A program made the translations under genes and the position numbers. From Geodermatophilus poikilotrophus (GTDB taxonomy: Bacteria > Actinomycetota > Actinomycetes > Mycobacteriales > Geodermatophilaceae), in the NCBI RefSeq assembly GCF_900111455.1, contig NZ_FOIE01000011.1, positions 62,001 through 126,000 of the forward strand: a stretch of DNA of 64,000 nucleotides, given 5' to 3'. The notes below the pieces were generated by a model. That model had not been told where the DNA came from. It made no database searches and saw nothing but the letters and a program-made list of their open reading frames with translations. Of the stretch, positions 35,845 through 44,417 are shown piece by piece. Each line of letters starts with the position of its first letter. The stretch's first letter is position 1.

Positions 35845-36813
35845 TCAGCGGCCGGCTGCGGCTCGGATGAGGTCGGCGACCTCGGGCCTGGCGGCGTACG
35901 CGCCGGTCGCGAGGAAGGACGTCTGGATGACCCCGTTGAGGTCGTGCCGCGACATCATGTCGTTGCCCATGGCGCGCTGCTCGGCCGCGCCGGGAGCGAA
36001 GACGACCGTCCGGATCCCCGCTCGCCGCAGCGCCCTGACCTCCTGCCCCAGCAGGCGTGCGGCGTGCCGGCGGGAGGCCGCGTAGACGTCGGGCAGCCAC
36101 CCCGCCGGGCCGCTCATCGGCGAGATGACGAGAACGAGGTCGAGTCCGCGACCGCGGAGGACGGCGGCGTTGGTCGGCGAGTGGACCCCGCCGTCGACGT
36201 AGTGGTCCTCCCCGATCCGGACCGGGGCGAAGTAGCCGGGCACCGCGCACGACGCCGCGACCGCCTGGTGGACCGGCACCTCGGGCGTGCCGGGACGACC
36301 GAAGACGATCCGGCGCCCGTCGCGCTGGCGGACGGCGCAGATCCACAGGTCCGGGTCCGGCCATCCCGGCCCCTCGAGCTCGCGGAGCGCGGCCAGTTGC
36401 TCGGCGATGTCGTGCTGCCCGGGCGCGATCAGGGCCATGCCGGCCGCCAGCGGCCGGAACTGCCACGGCCGGGCCAGCGCGCGCTGCACCATGTGCCGGC
36501 CCGGCAGCCGCAGCGGGCGGCGCAGGACGTGCAGCGGGTTGAAGGGGGCGAGCTCGGGGACGGAGGTGCCGGCCACGTGCCGCAGGACCTCGTCCTCGTC
36601 GGACAGCGGTGCCTTCACCGTCCAGGCGGCGAGGTCCTCGGCCGAGACGCCCAGCCGCAGCAGCGTGCCGGTGATGGAGCCGGCCGAGGTCCCGACGATC
36701 ACGTCCACCGTGCGGGCATCGAAGCCGAAGTCGTGCTCGAGCACCGCCAGCACGCCCGAGTGGTACGCCTGCCCCACGACGCCGCCACCACCCAGCACCA
36801 CGCCGACGCGCAT
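35845..36813 (-). CDS. patatin-like phospholipase
   Basis: 322 residues (ATG 36813; a GTG one codon earlier is possible). The catalytic dyad is Ser in GTSAG (about residue 43) and Asp in DGG (YVDGGVHSPTNAA). The oxyanion hole is GGGGVVGQAYHSG. It hydrolyses acyl esters of lipids. No signal peptide, so it is cytosolic or delivered to the inner membrane face. The C-terminal region is Arg-rich. Confidence 0.9.
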   Translation of the reverse strand: MRVGVVLGGGGVVGQAYHSGVLAVLEHDFGFDARTVDVIVGTSAGSITGTLLRLGVSAEDLAAWTVKAPLSDEDEVLRHVAGTSVPELAPFNPLHVLRRPLRLPGRHMVQRALARPWQFRPLAAGMALIAPGQHDIAEQLAALRELEGPGWPDPDLWICAVRQRDGRRIVFGRPGTPEVPVHQAVAASCAVPGYFAPVRIGEDHYVDGGVHSPTNAAVLRGRGLDLVLVISPMSGPAGWLPDVYAASRRHAARLLGQEVRALRRAGIRTVVFAPGAAEQRAMGNDMMSRHDLNGVIQTSFLATGAYAARPEVADLIRAAAGR

Positions 36814-36930
36814 CACGCAGCGAGCGTGCCAGGCCCCCTGCCGGGTCCGCGACCAGCCCCGGTGTCCGGGCCGACCACCGCGCCGACCGGTGGAGGCGGC
36901 GCTGCGCCCGCCTCCACCGGCCGCCGGAGC

Positions 36931-37749
36931 TCAGCTGCGGCTACCGCCTCCGATCATCGGGTCGTCGCCGCCGTTCCGCACACCCTTCTCGACGCCCTCG
37001 GTGGAGGACGGTGCGGTGTAGCCCGCCGGGTCCGACTCCGTGGTCAGCGCGTCGTCCCGCACCACGTCCGGCGGCGGCTGCTCCACGACGGTGACCTCCT
37101 GGGGCTGGGTCACGCCCGCCGGCTGCTGCGTCTGCTCGCTCCTCTTCGACGAGGCCACGGCGGCGCCTGCTGCTGCCGCGACGCCCGCCACGGCGGCGAC
37201 GCCGGCGGCGACGGCCGTCCCCGACACCCCCGCCTTGCCGCTGTCGCCGTGCGAGCCGACGGCGTCCCCGACCCCCGGCGTGCCGACGTCGAGGTCCTCG
37301 TTGATCGAGCCACGCCAGGCACCGGTGGCGTAGCCCTCGTCCTCGATCAGCCGCTTGAACCTCTCGAGGTCGGAGTTGACCTGCCGCTCGACGATGCCGA
37401 GCTTGTCGCCGATCTGCTCCACGACGCCCTCGGGCTCGTACTCCAGGGTCAGGTACACGATCGTCGAGCTCGGGCCGGCGGCCTCGAAGCGGACCGCCCC
37501 GGCGTTGGTGGCCCCGCTGGTCGCGGCCCAGGCGACCTTGCGGTCCGGTTCCTGCTCGAGGACCGAGGCGTCCCACTCGCGCCGGACGCCGGCGATCTCG
37601 GCGACCCAGTGCAGGCGCCGGTCGTCGAGCTGGCGGACCTCCTTGACCCCGCCCATGAAGTGCGGGAAGTCCTCGAACTGGGTCCACTGGTTGTAGGCCT
37701 GGTTCACCGGTACGTCGACCTGGATCGACCTCTCGACCTTGGTCGTCAT
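36931..37749 (-). CDS. SRPBCC protein with low-complexity C-terminal tail
   Basis: 272 residues from ATG 37749 after GGGAGGACC. Residues 1-145 are an SRPBCC cyclase/dehydrase-like domain (VERSIQVDVPVNQAYNQWTQFEDFPHFMGGVKEV). After this come a Gly-rich linker, an Ala/Val-rich stretch of about 25 residues that could enter a membrane, and a polar tail rich in Thr/Gln/Pro. The single-domain form of this family is common in actinobacteria; the tail is unusual. Function unknown. Confidence 0.8.
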   Translation of the reverse strand: MTTKVERSIQVDVPVNQAYNQWTQFEDFPHFMGGVKEVRQLDDRRLHWVAEIAGVRREWDASVLEQEPDRKVAWAATSGATNAGAVRFEAAGPSSTIVYLTLEYEPEGVVEQIGDKLGIVERQVNSDLERFKRLIEDEGYATGAWRGSINEDLDVGTPGVGDAVGSHGDSGKAGVSGTAVAAGVAAVAGVAAAAGAAVASSKRSEQTQQPAGVTQPQEVTVVEQPPPDVVRDDALTTESDPAGYTAPSSTEGVEKGVRNGGDDPMIGGGSRS

Positions 37750-37900
37750 GGCTGGTCCTCCCTCGTCACGGGCAACGGAACACCCCCGCTACCCCGGGGT
37801 GCGACAGGTGATGCACGTCACCGCTGGGCGTGCTGCGACGGCCGAGGCGGGTGTGACGTGCGGGTTCGCGCCGGCCACGTCGTCCGCCGATGAGGCGGGC

Positions 37901-38221
37901 ATGCGCGCCAGCCACGTCGCCACCGCCCTCGCCGCCTTCCTCGCCGGTTCGACCGCCGCCACGGTCCTGCACCGCCTGGCCGCCCGCCCGACCGCAGCCA
38001 CCACTCCCCTGCCCGCCGCGCCCGCCGAGGTGCACGACGCCGTCGTCCTGCCCTTCCCGCGCCCCGCGGTCCAGCACCCGGCGGCGCCGACCGCGGCCGC
38101 GCCGGCCGTGGCCGCCCCGGTCCGCTGCGGCGACAGCGGCGGCCTGACCAGGGCCGGCGCGCCGTGCGGCGCCCGCGCCACCGCCGGTGGCCGCTGCCAC
38201 CACCACCCGCTGGCCGCCTGA
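37901..38221 (+). CDS. hypothetical protein with Cys/His cluster at C-terminus
   Basis: 106 residues from ATG 37901; an ATG at 37811 would add 30. The N-terminal hydrophobic segment VATALAAFLAGSTAATVL may anchor it in the membrane. An Ala/Pro linker follows. The C-terminus has RCGDSGGLTRAGAPCGARATAGGRCHHHP, a spaced Cys/His motif that looks metal-binding and recurs in small actinobacterial and phage proteins. No family assigned, and the start is uncertain. Confidence 0.55.
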   Translation: MRASHVATALAAFLAGSTAATVLHRLAARPTAATTPLPAAPAEVHDAVVLPFPRPAVQHPAAPTAAAPAVAAPVRCGDSGGLTRAGAPCGARATAGGRCHHHPLAA

Positions 38222-38223
38222 GC

Positions 38224-38239
38224 CGTTGCCACGGCAACG
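38224..38239 (+). terminator. small hairpin after Cys/His protein
   Basis: CGTTGC (38224-38229) and GCAACG (38234-38239) around a CACG loop, three bases past the stop codon. Short, but placed correctly for a terminator. Confidence 0.3.
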
Positions 38240-38297
38240 CGCGCTCCGGGCCTGAGCGGGCCGGCCGGCTCGGCCCCGTGCACGGCCCTCGGCGACG

Positions 38298-39209
38298 TCA
38301 CGGGGCAGCGTTCCGGCCGTCCTCGTCACGGGTCCACGCGGCCATCCAGCTCCCGTTCTCGCGCGCTATGACGTCCTCGCAGTCGCGCACCAACCGGGCC
38401 GCCGCTCCGGGGCCGTGGTCCGACGCGTCGCGCCACCGCGTCACCCGGACCCTCAGCTGCCGCGCGGCCGACATGTACACGAGCACCAGTTGCTCATGAC
38501 GGGCGGCGGCGGTGTGCGCGGTGACGGCCGCACCCACGGTCGTGACCACCGCGATCCAGGCACCGACGGCGTCGAGTCCCGTAGCGGCAGCGGCGGCGCC
38601 GAGCAGGGCACCGAGCAGCGCCAACCCGAACTCGCCCGTGCGGAGTCGCGTCAGCTGCCGCTGGTGCCTGGCGGCCCCGGGGACGTAGAACCGGTCGATC
38701 TGTGGCTGCACGCGCTCACGCAGGTAGGACGCCACGCCGTCGACCCCAGGCAGGGGCGGGTCCTCAACCGGGCAGTCGATGGTGTGTCCGGCGAGGTCAT
38801 CGGCGTCGCCCGCGATGGCGGACGTCCGCTTCCCGAGCTCGGCGTCCCGGTCGTCGCCGTCGTAGGGAGGTGTGCGGGTGAGGTAGGAGTAGACCTCTCT
38901 CTTGAGGCCCTCCGAGACCGAGCGGGCGCGGGTCCACGCCTCGATGCGGTCGCGGCCGAGTCGCGCGGTCCTGATGACGGGCACCAGCGCGAGCGCGACG
39001 GCTGCTGCGACGCTCAGGCCGCGGCCGACGCCGCTGTCGACGCCGACCTGGGTTGCGAGCGTGGCGAGCACGGCGCCGGCGATGGCCAGCGCGAGGACCG
39101 TGGTGCGCCACCGCACGATGCGCCTCTTGAGGCGGCTCGCAGCGTGCGACCACCTCCGTTGGTCGGACCACGCCACCAGGAGGGTGGCGGTCGGCGTGCG
39201 AGTCGTCAC
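38298..39209 (-). CDS. DUF4231 (SLATT-like) membrane protein
   Basis: 303 residues from GTG 39209 preceded by GGAGGTCGCA. The N-terminal helical region SDQRRWSHAASRLKRRIVRWRTTVLALAIAGAVLA is followed by a second helix, LSVAAAVALALVPV. A second unit repeats the layout: FYVPGAARHQRQLTRLRTGEFGLALLGALLGAAAAATG and AWIAVVTTVGAAVTAHTAA. DUF4231 belongs to the SLATT group of predicted pore-forming effectors in nucleotide-activated immunity. It reads away from the TIR-STAND gene. The family call is moderate; the effector role is inference. Confidence 0.65.
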   Translation of the reverse strand: MTTRTPTATLLVAWSDQRRWSHAASRLKRRIVRWRTTVLALAIAGAVLATLATQVGVDSGVGRGLSVAAAVALALVPVIRTARLGRDRIEAWTRARSVSEGLKREVYSYLTRTPPYDGDDRDAELGKRTSAIAGDADDLAGHTIDCPVEDPPLPGVDGVASYLRERVQPQIDRFYVPGAARHQRQLTRLRTGEFGLALLGALLGAAAAATGLDAVGAWIAVVTTVGAAVTAHTAAARHEQLVLVYMSAARQLRVRVTRWRDASDHGPGAAARLVRDCEDVIARENGSWMAAWTRDEDGRNAAP

Positions 39210-39530
39210 TGCGACCTCCCGCGACCGAGGGAGTCCCGGCGTCGCACCCTGCGTCGAGGCTGACGCCGTCCGGCGCAGCCTCCCGACAGCGCCGCTGGCA
39301 GGATCCCAGACCTGCGCCGGTGGTCGGCGCGGCTGCTCGTCGGCTCCCACGACCTGCCGCGGTCGCAGAGCACACGACCCGAGTTCGACGCAGGAAGTCG
39401 CCGCGGTACGCATCTGGTGACGATGTCGTGACGCCACATGCCTACCGTCGGAGGGCGCACTCGTCGTGCACTCGACCGGGTCCCGCCCGTCCTCCGTTCG
39501 CGAGATCCGGGGATCTCGAGGAGGTGTGAC
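39210..39530. other. divergent intergenic region with operator-like palindrome
   Basis: 321 bp between the starts of the DUF4231 gene and the secreted protein gene. No gene seen. It is less GC-rich than its surroundings and holds a TACCGT box near 39444 and the palindrome 39501-39518. Confidence 0.6.
39501..39518. promoter_or_regulatory. perfect CGAGATCC-GG-GGATCTCG palindrome
   Basis: Two eight-base arms around GG. It sits directly before the GAGGAGG ribosome binding site of the secreted-protein gene, so a bound protein or the RNA hairpin itself would block expression. It could serve as an operator for both divergent genes. Confidence 0.55.
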
Positions 39531-40019
39531 ATGCGAGAGACGAGCGTTGCACGAGGATTCCGGTTCGCGACCGTCCTGTCGGTGCTCCTCGTGCTGGTCC
39601 TGGCAGGGCCCGGGGTGGCGTCCGGCAAACCGGGCAAGACCTCTCAGGTGGACGACGCGTTCCACGGCAACGCACCCCCACGGAGCATCGAGTGCGTGTG
39701 GAGCAGTGGCGACCACACCTACTGGTGCAGTGGGCACAACTACCGCGAGCGGCTCAGCACGCCGAACGGTGGCGGCCTGCTGCAGGCAGGGGGGAACCCG
39801 CCTCCCTGGGACTGGGCCAACCCGGGCAGGTTCGAGTGCACCGGCCCGCAGATGGCGCCGAGCAACGTGAAGCCGAGCGACTTCCGGTGTTCGTACGGGC
39901 ATCGCCATGACCGGGGGTGGCACCGCCACGACTTCGGGATGCACGAGATGCTGATCATCAGCGATCCCTATCCCCCCACGGATCGGTCGATCACCTTCGT
40001 GCGGCCGCCTCACAAGTGA
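39531..40019 (+). CDS. secreted His-rich hypothetical protein
   Basis: 162 residues from an ATG preceded by GAGGAGGTG. A Sec signal peptide covers residues 1 to about 31 (FATVLSVLLVLVLAGPGVASG). The mature part has four Cys (IECVWSS, YWCSGHN, FECTGP, FRCSYGH), likely forming two disulfides, and a His-rich stretch GHRHDRGWHRHDFGMHEM that could bind metal. I do not recognise a family. It is 66 bp upstream of the TIR-STAND gene on the same strand, separated by a hairpin. Confidence 0.75.
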   Translation: MRETSVARGFRFATVLSVLLVLVLAGPGVASGKPGKTSQVDDAFHGNAPPRSIECVWSSGDHTYWCSGHNYRERLSTPNGGGLLQAGGNPPPWDWANPGRFECTGPQMAPSNVKPSDFRCSYGHRHDRGWHRHDFGMHEMLIISDPYPPTDRSITFVRPPHK

Positions 40020-40023
40020 CGGA

Positions 40024-40050
40024 GTGGTGCGCCGCGCCCCGGCGCACCAC
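40024..40050 (+). terminator. hairpin between secreted protein and TIR-STAND genes
   Basis: GTGGTGCGCC (40024-40033) and GGCGCACCAC (40041-40050) form a perfect ten-base stem with a seven-base loop. It may end the upstream transcript or attenuate read-through into the large gene. Confidence 0.5.
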
Positions 40051-40085
40051 CCGCGACCTCTGGCCGCCGAACCGCCGGTGCAGCC

Positions 40086-43000
40086 ATGACGTCCCTCTTC
40101 GTGAGCCACAGCGCCCGGGATTGGGCTCCGACGCAGCAGGTACGGGAGTGGCTCCGGTCCGAGGGCTACGCCGCCCTGTTCGTCGACTTCGACCCGGACA
40201 GCGGCATCGGAGCCGGCCAGGACTGGGAGCGTGAGCTGTACGCGCAACTGCGCAGGTGCGACGGGGTCGTGTTCCTGGCCAGTTCCAGTTCAACGGCGTC
40301 CCGGTGGTGCTTCGCCGAGCTGAGCCTGGCCCGCGCACTGGGCAAGCCGGTGTTCCCCATCCGGGTGGAGCCCGCCACGCGGATGGACCTGCTGGACGAC
40401 GTCCAGTGGGTGGACCTGGCCGAGGGGGACGCTGCGCTCGACCGTCTGCGCGGGGGGCTGCAGCGGGCCGGTCTCGATCCGGCTGACTCGTTCTCCTGGG
40501 ATCCCATCCGGTCGCCGTACCCCGGGCTGGCGCACTTCGAGGCCGCCGACGCCGCCGTCTTCTACGGCCGGGGCCCGGAGACCACCCGGCTCCTCGAGCT
40601 GCTGCAGCCCACGATCCTGCGGGGGCCGGGCCGGTTCGTCGGGATCGTCGGGCCCTCGGGCAGCGGCAAGTCCTCCCTGCTGCGGGCGGGGCTGCTGCCT
40701 CGTGTGACCCGCCTGGGGACGAGGTGGGTGGTGCTGCCGCCCGTGCGGCCGGGGTCGGATCCCACCTGGCGGCTGGCGGGGTGCCTGTCGGAGGCGTTCG
40801 CCGCGCACGGGGTCCCGCGGTCCCGGACGGACGTGGCGGCGGACCTGGGACGGGGTCCCGATGCGCTCGCCAGTCTGGCGGGGGAGCTCGCCGAGCTGTG
40901 CGGTGACCTCGGGGAGGAGCGGCCGAGGGTCCTCGTGGTGGTCGACCAGGCCGAGGAACTCCTCACGTCGAGCGGGCGACGGGAACAGCAGGCGTTCCTG
41001 CACCTGCTCACCGGGGCGCTCCGACGGGAGCGGAGCCCGCTGTGGGTCGTCGCCACGCTGCGCTCGGAGTTCTTGACGAGTGCGCCCGAGCGGGCGGGGC
41101 TGGCCGAGGCGATCGACGACCCGCTGGTCGTGGAACCCCTCAGCCGGTCCCGTCTGCCGGAGGTCATCGCTGGACCGGCTCGACGCGCCGGCCTGGACCT
41201 GGACCCCGGCCTGGTCGAACGGATGGTGGAGGACACCGCGGGCGGCGACGCGCTCCCCCTCCTGGCCTACACGCTGAGCGAGCTCTACGACCGCGTCGGA
41301 CCCGGGGGCAGGATCCGCAGCGCCGACTACGAGGCCGTCGGCGGGGTGGTCGGCGCGTTGCAGAGACGCGCCGACCACATCCTCGACGAGCTGATCCGGC
41401 GCGGCCTCGGCCCGACGGTCCTGCCGACGCTGCTCCAGCTCGCGGCGGTGGAGCACGGGGAGGAGCCCACTCGGCGGCGCGTGGAGTGGCGGAGCCTGAC
41501 GGACGAGGAGCGGACCGTCGTCGGTGCGTTCGTCGAGGCGCGCCTGCTGGTGAGCGCCAGCGGCACGTCGGACGACGCCGGCGAGGGCACCGTCGAGGTG
41601 GCGCACGAGGCGCTCCTCCGGCAGTGGCCACCACTGCGTTCGGCGATCGACGACGCCAGGGAGTGGCTGCAACGACGCTCCGAACTGGACCGCCTCGCGG
41701 CGGACTGGGAGCAGGGCGGACGGGACGAGTCCTTCCTCCTGCGCGGCGGGCACCTGGCGGCGTTCGACCGCTGGGGGGACGAGCACCTGGAGGACCTGCG
41801 CCCGCTCGAGCGCCGCTTCCTGGAGAGCAGCCGGGAGGTGGCCGCTCGGGAACTCGAGGTCGCCCACCGGACCAACCGTCGCCTGCGGATCCTGGCGAGC
41901 GGGCTCGCCGTCTTCCTGGTCCTCGCACTCACCGCCGGCGGGCTGGCGTGGCGGCAGGACCGGGAGGCCCAAGCGCAGGCCCGTCTGGCGCTGGCCCGGC
42001 AGCTCTCGTCGGACGCGGACCGGCTCGTCGACTCCCAGCCGGACACGGCGATACTGGCCGGGCTGCACGCGCTCGGCGTCGCCCCCCGGGGCACGGCGCC
42101 TCCCGCCGCGGGCCTGGTCACCGCGCTGGCGCGGGTCACCCACGTGTCGCGGACCCTCTTCGGCCACACCAACCAGGTGCACGGCGTGGCCTTCACCCGC
42201 GACGGTCGCGTCCTCGCCTCCGGCGGGGGCGACGGTGTGGTGCGGCTGTGGGACGTGGCCACGGCTGGTGAGCGGGCCACGCTCCAGCACGGTGGCGAGG
42301 TGTGGAGCGTGGCGTTCGGCCGCGATGACCGGCTGCTCGCGTCCGGCGGTCGCGACGGACTGGTACGCCTGTGGGATCCGGCGACCGGTCGGCCGGACGG
42401 GCCGGCACTGGAGCACGGTGCCGCGGTGTGGAGCACCGCGTTCAGCGCTGACGGCCGCTTCCTCGCCTCGGGCGGCAGCGACGGCGTGGTGCGGGTGTGG
42501 GACGTCGCGTCCCGGCAGCCCCACGGGGATCCCCTGACCGGCGGCAGTGGCTGGGTGCAGAGCGTGGCCTACAGCTCGACCGGGGTCGTGGCCGCGGCCG
42601 GGGACGACGGCGTGGTCCGCATGTGGGACAGCGGGTCCGGCCGGCTCCTGCACGAGCTCGTCGGCCACGAGGACGAGGTGAACACGATCGCCTTCAGTCC
42701 GGACGGCGGCGTCCTCGCCTCCGGCGGGTGGGACGCCACCGTCCGGATGTGGGACACCCGCACCGGCGAGGTCCTCCACACCCTCCCGGCGACTTCCGCA
42801 GAGCACGTGGTCCGCGGGCTCGCCTTCAGCGCGGACGGCGCACTGCTCGCCTCCTCGAGCTCCGACGACACCGCCAGCGTGTGGTCCGTGGCGAGCGGAC
42901 AACCGGTGGGCCAGTCGTTCGTCGGGCACCCGCAGGACGTCGACGGCCTGGCCTTCAGCCCGGACGGCCGTCAGCTCGCGACGGCGGGTTGGGACGGCAC

Positions 43001-44078
43001 CGTGCGGCTGTGGGAGGTGGTGGAGACGTACTCGGTCAGCCGCGCCTACCCCGGTCACTCCGCCGAGGTCCTCGACGTCGACGTGAGCGCCGACGGCCGG
43101 CTGCTGGCGACCGCCGGTGCGGACGGCACCGCACGGCTGTGGGACGTGACGTCCACGCGGCCGCACGGCCCGGCGTTGCAGCACGACGCTCCGGTGAACG
43201 CCGTGGCGTTCCGTCCCGACGGCCGCGTCCTGGCTTCGGCCGGCGAGGACGGCGTGCTGTCGCTGTGGGACGTGGCGACCGGGAGCCCGCTGCAGGAGCC
43301 CATCGCCGTCAGCGAGCACGCCCTGCTCGGCGTCGCGTTCAGCCCCGACGGGCGGCTGCTGGTCCTCGGGATGGCCGGTGGGGTCGTCGAGCTCTGGGAC
43401 GCGGAGTCGCGCGCACGCCACGGCGAGCCGCTGACCGGCCACGTCGAGGACGTGAACGACGTCCTCTTCAGCCCGGATGGCTCGCTGGTCGCGTCGGCCT
43501 CGACCGACGGTACGGCGCGACTCTGGAGCGCGGCATCGGGGCGTCCTGCAGGCGAGCCGCTGTCCGGTCACGCCAGCGAGGTGTACGGCGTCGCCTTCCA
43601 TCCGGACGGGCGGGTGCTCGCCACCGGTGGAGCCGACGACGCCGTCCGGCTCTGGGACGTCGGCACGGGAGTGCAGATCGGCGAACCGCTGGGTGGGCAC
43701 GACGGCGGAGTGCTGGGCGTCGCCTTCAGCCGCGACGGCCGCTCCCTCGTCTCCGGCAGCGAGGACCAGTCCGTTCGTGCGTGGGACGTCCGATCGCGGC
43801 TCCCCCGCGGTGCGCCGCTCACCGGGCACGAGCAAGCGGTGACCGGCGTGGCGTTCACCCCCGACGGTCAGCAGGTCGCCTCGTCGAGCCACGACGGGGC
43901 CGCGCGACTGTGGGACGTCGACTTCTCCACGTGGGCCCAGGCCGGCTGTGGGCTGATCGGCCGCAACATGACCATGGCCGAGTGGACCGACCTGCTCCCC
44001 GATCTCCCGTACCGGCGGACGTGCCCGGGGGTGCCACCGGGACACGGCGCGCCGCGGAACGCCCCGGCGGCTCAGTGA
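40086..44078 (+). CDS. TIR / nSTAND NTPase / TM / WD40 signalling protein
   Basis: 1330 residues. TIR domain at 1-125: FVSHSARDW, then SRWCFAEL with putative NADase Glu E78 (WxxxE). An nSTAND1-type NTPase follows: YPGLAHFEAADAAVFYGR, Walker A GPSGSGKS (189-196), Walker B RVLVVVDQAEEL (281-292) and a helical region to about 590. One hydrophobic helix lies near 600-622. Residues about 692-1275 hold 14 WD40 repeats, enough for two seven-blade propellers. STAND proteins oligomerise when the repeat domain detects a ligand, and TIR domains of immune STANDs then cleave NAD+. Antiviral or stress sensing is inferred; no partner is proven. Confidence 0.92.
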   Translation: MTSLFVSHSARDWAPTQQVREWLRSEGYAALFVDFDPDSGIGAGQDWERELYAQLRRCDGVVFLASSSSTASRWCFAELSLARALGKPVFPIRVEPATRMDLLDDVQWVDLAEGDAALDRLRGGLQRAGLDPADSFSWDPIRSPYPGLAHFEAADAAVFYGRGPETTRLLELLQPTILRGPGRFVGIVGPSGSGKSSLLRAGLLPRVTRLGTRWVVLPPVRPGSDPTWRLAGCLSEAFAAHGVPRSRTDVAADLGRGPDALASLAGELAELCGDLGEERPRVLVVVDQAEELLTSSGRREQQAFLHLLTGALRRERSPLWVVATLRSEFLTSAPERAGLAEAIDDPLVVEPLSRSRLPEVIAGPARRAGLDLDPGLVERMVEDTAGGDALPLLAYTLSELYDRVGPGGRIRSADYEAVGGVVGALQRRADHILDELIRRGLGPTVLPTLLQLAAVEHGEEPTRRRVEWRSLTDEERTVVGAFVEARLLVSASGTSDDAGEGTVEVAHEALLRQWPPLRSAIDDAREWLQRRSELDRLAADWEQGGRDESFLLRGGHLAAFDRWGDEHLEDLRPLERRFLESSREVAARELEVAHRTNRRLRILASGLAVFLVLALTAGGLAWRQDREAQAQARLALARQLSSDADRLVDSQPDTAILAGLHALGVAPRGTAPPAAGLVTALARVTHVSRTLFGHTNQVHGVAFTRDGRVLASGGGDGVVRLWDVATAGERATLQHGGEVWSVAFGRDDRLLASGGRDGLVRLWDPATGRPDGPALEHGAAVWSTAFSADGRFLASGGSDGVVRVWDVASRQPHGDPLTGGSGWVQSVAYSSTGVVAAAGDDGVVRMWDSGSGRLLHELVGHEDEVNTIAFSPDGGVLASGGWDATVRMWDTRTGEVLHTLPATSAEHVVRGLAFSADGALLASSSSDDTASVWSVASGQPVGQSFVGHPQDVDGLAFSPDGRQLATAGWDGTVRLWEVVETYSVSRAYPGHSAEVLDVDVSADGRLLATAGADGTARLWDVTSTRPHGPALQHDAPVNAVAFRPDGRVLASAGEDGVLSLWDVATGSPLQEPIAVSEHALLGVAFSPDGRLLVLGMAGGVVELWDAESRARHGEPLTGHVEDVNDVLFSPDGSLVASASTDGTARLWSAASGRPAGEPLSGHASEVYGVAFHPDGRVLATGGADDAVRLWDVGTGVQIGEPLGGHDGGVLGVAFSRDGRSLVSGSEDQSVRAWDVRSRLPRGAPLTGHEQAVTGVAFTPDGQQVASSSHDGAARLWDVDFSTWAQAGCGLIGRNMTMAEWTDLLPDLPYRRTCPGVPPGHGAPRNAPAAQ

Positions 44079-44417
44079 CGAACTGGTGGCCCACTCGCCT
44101 CGTCACAGTGCGGTCCAGCTACGGCTGCAGACCCGACCCCCTTCGGTCCGCCGGCGCGCGTTGCCCTCGTGTCGGAGGGGATACGGACTCGACCCGCCCA
44201 GGGGTCCTCCGGTGGGACGAGTGCCTGCGGTCCCGCCGACGGAACCGGACCCGTCCTGACGTGGCCTCGTCGTCGAGTCCCGCCGGCGCCTGAGCGGTCG
44301 GACCGGTGCCGGTTCCGATCGAGGGCGCGGATTGGCGCGCCACCTGCTGGGTAGCTGCGGGCGACGGCCGTCGACGCGGCAGCCCGGCCGCCCGGCCGCT
44401 CACGACAGGGGGCGACG
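44079..44417. other. intergenic region before PRC-barrel gene
   Basis: 339 bp without a supported gene. A GGGTAG box (44349-44354) lies 64 bases before the downstream ATG and could be a stress-sigma -10, with no clear -35. No terminator stem was found right after the TIR-STAND stop. Confidence 0.5.

Noticed and set aside
42163..43920. DNA tandem repeat in the WD40 region
   Set aside because: Similarity is at the protein level (WD40 motif); nucleotide units differ and are not a simple DNA repeat.
40290..44045. A 1251-codon minus-strand open frame opposite the TIR-STAND gene
   Set aside because: Shadow of the WD40 region; no domain, no ribosome binding site, and composition typical of antisense frames.
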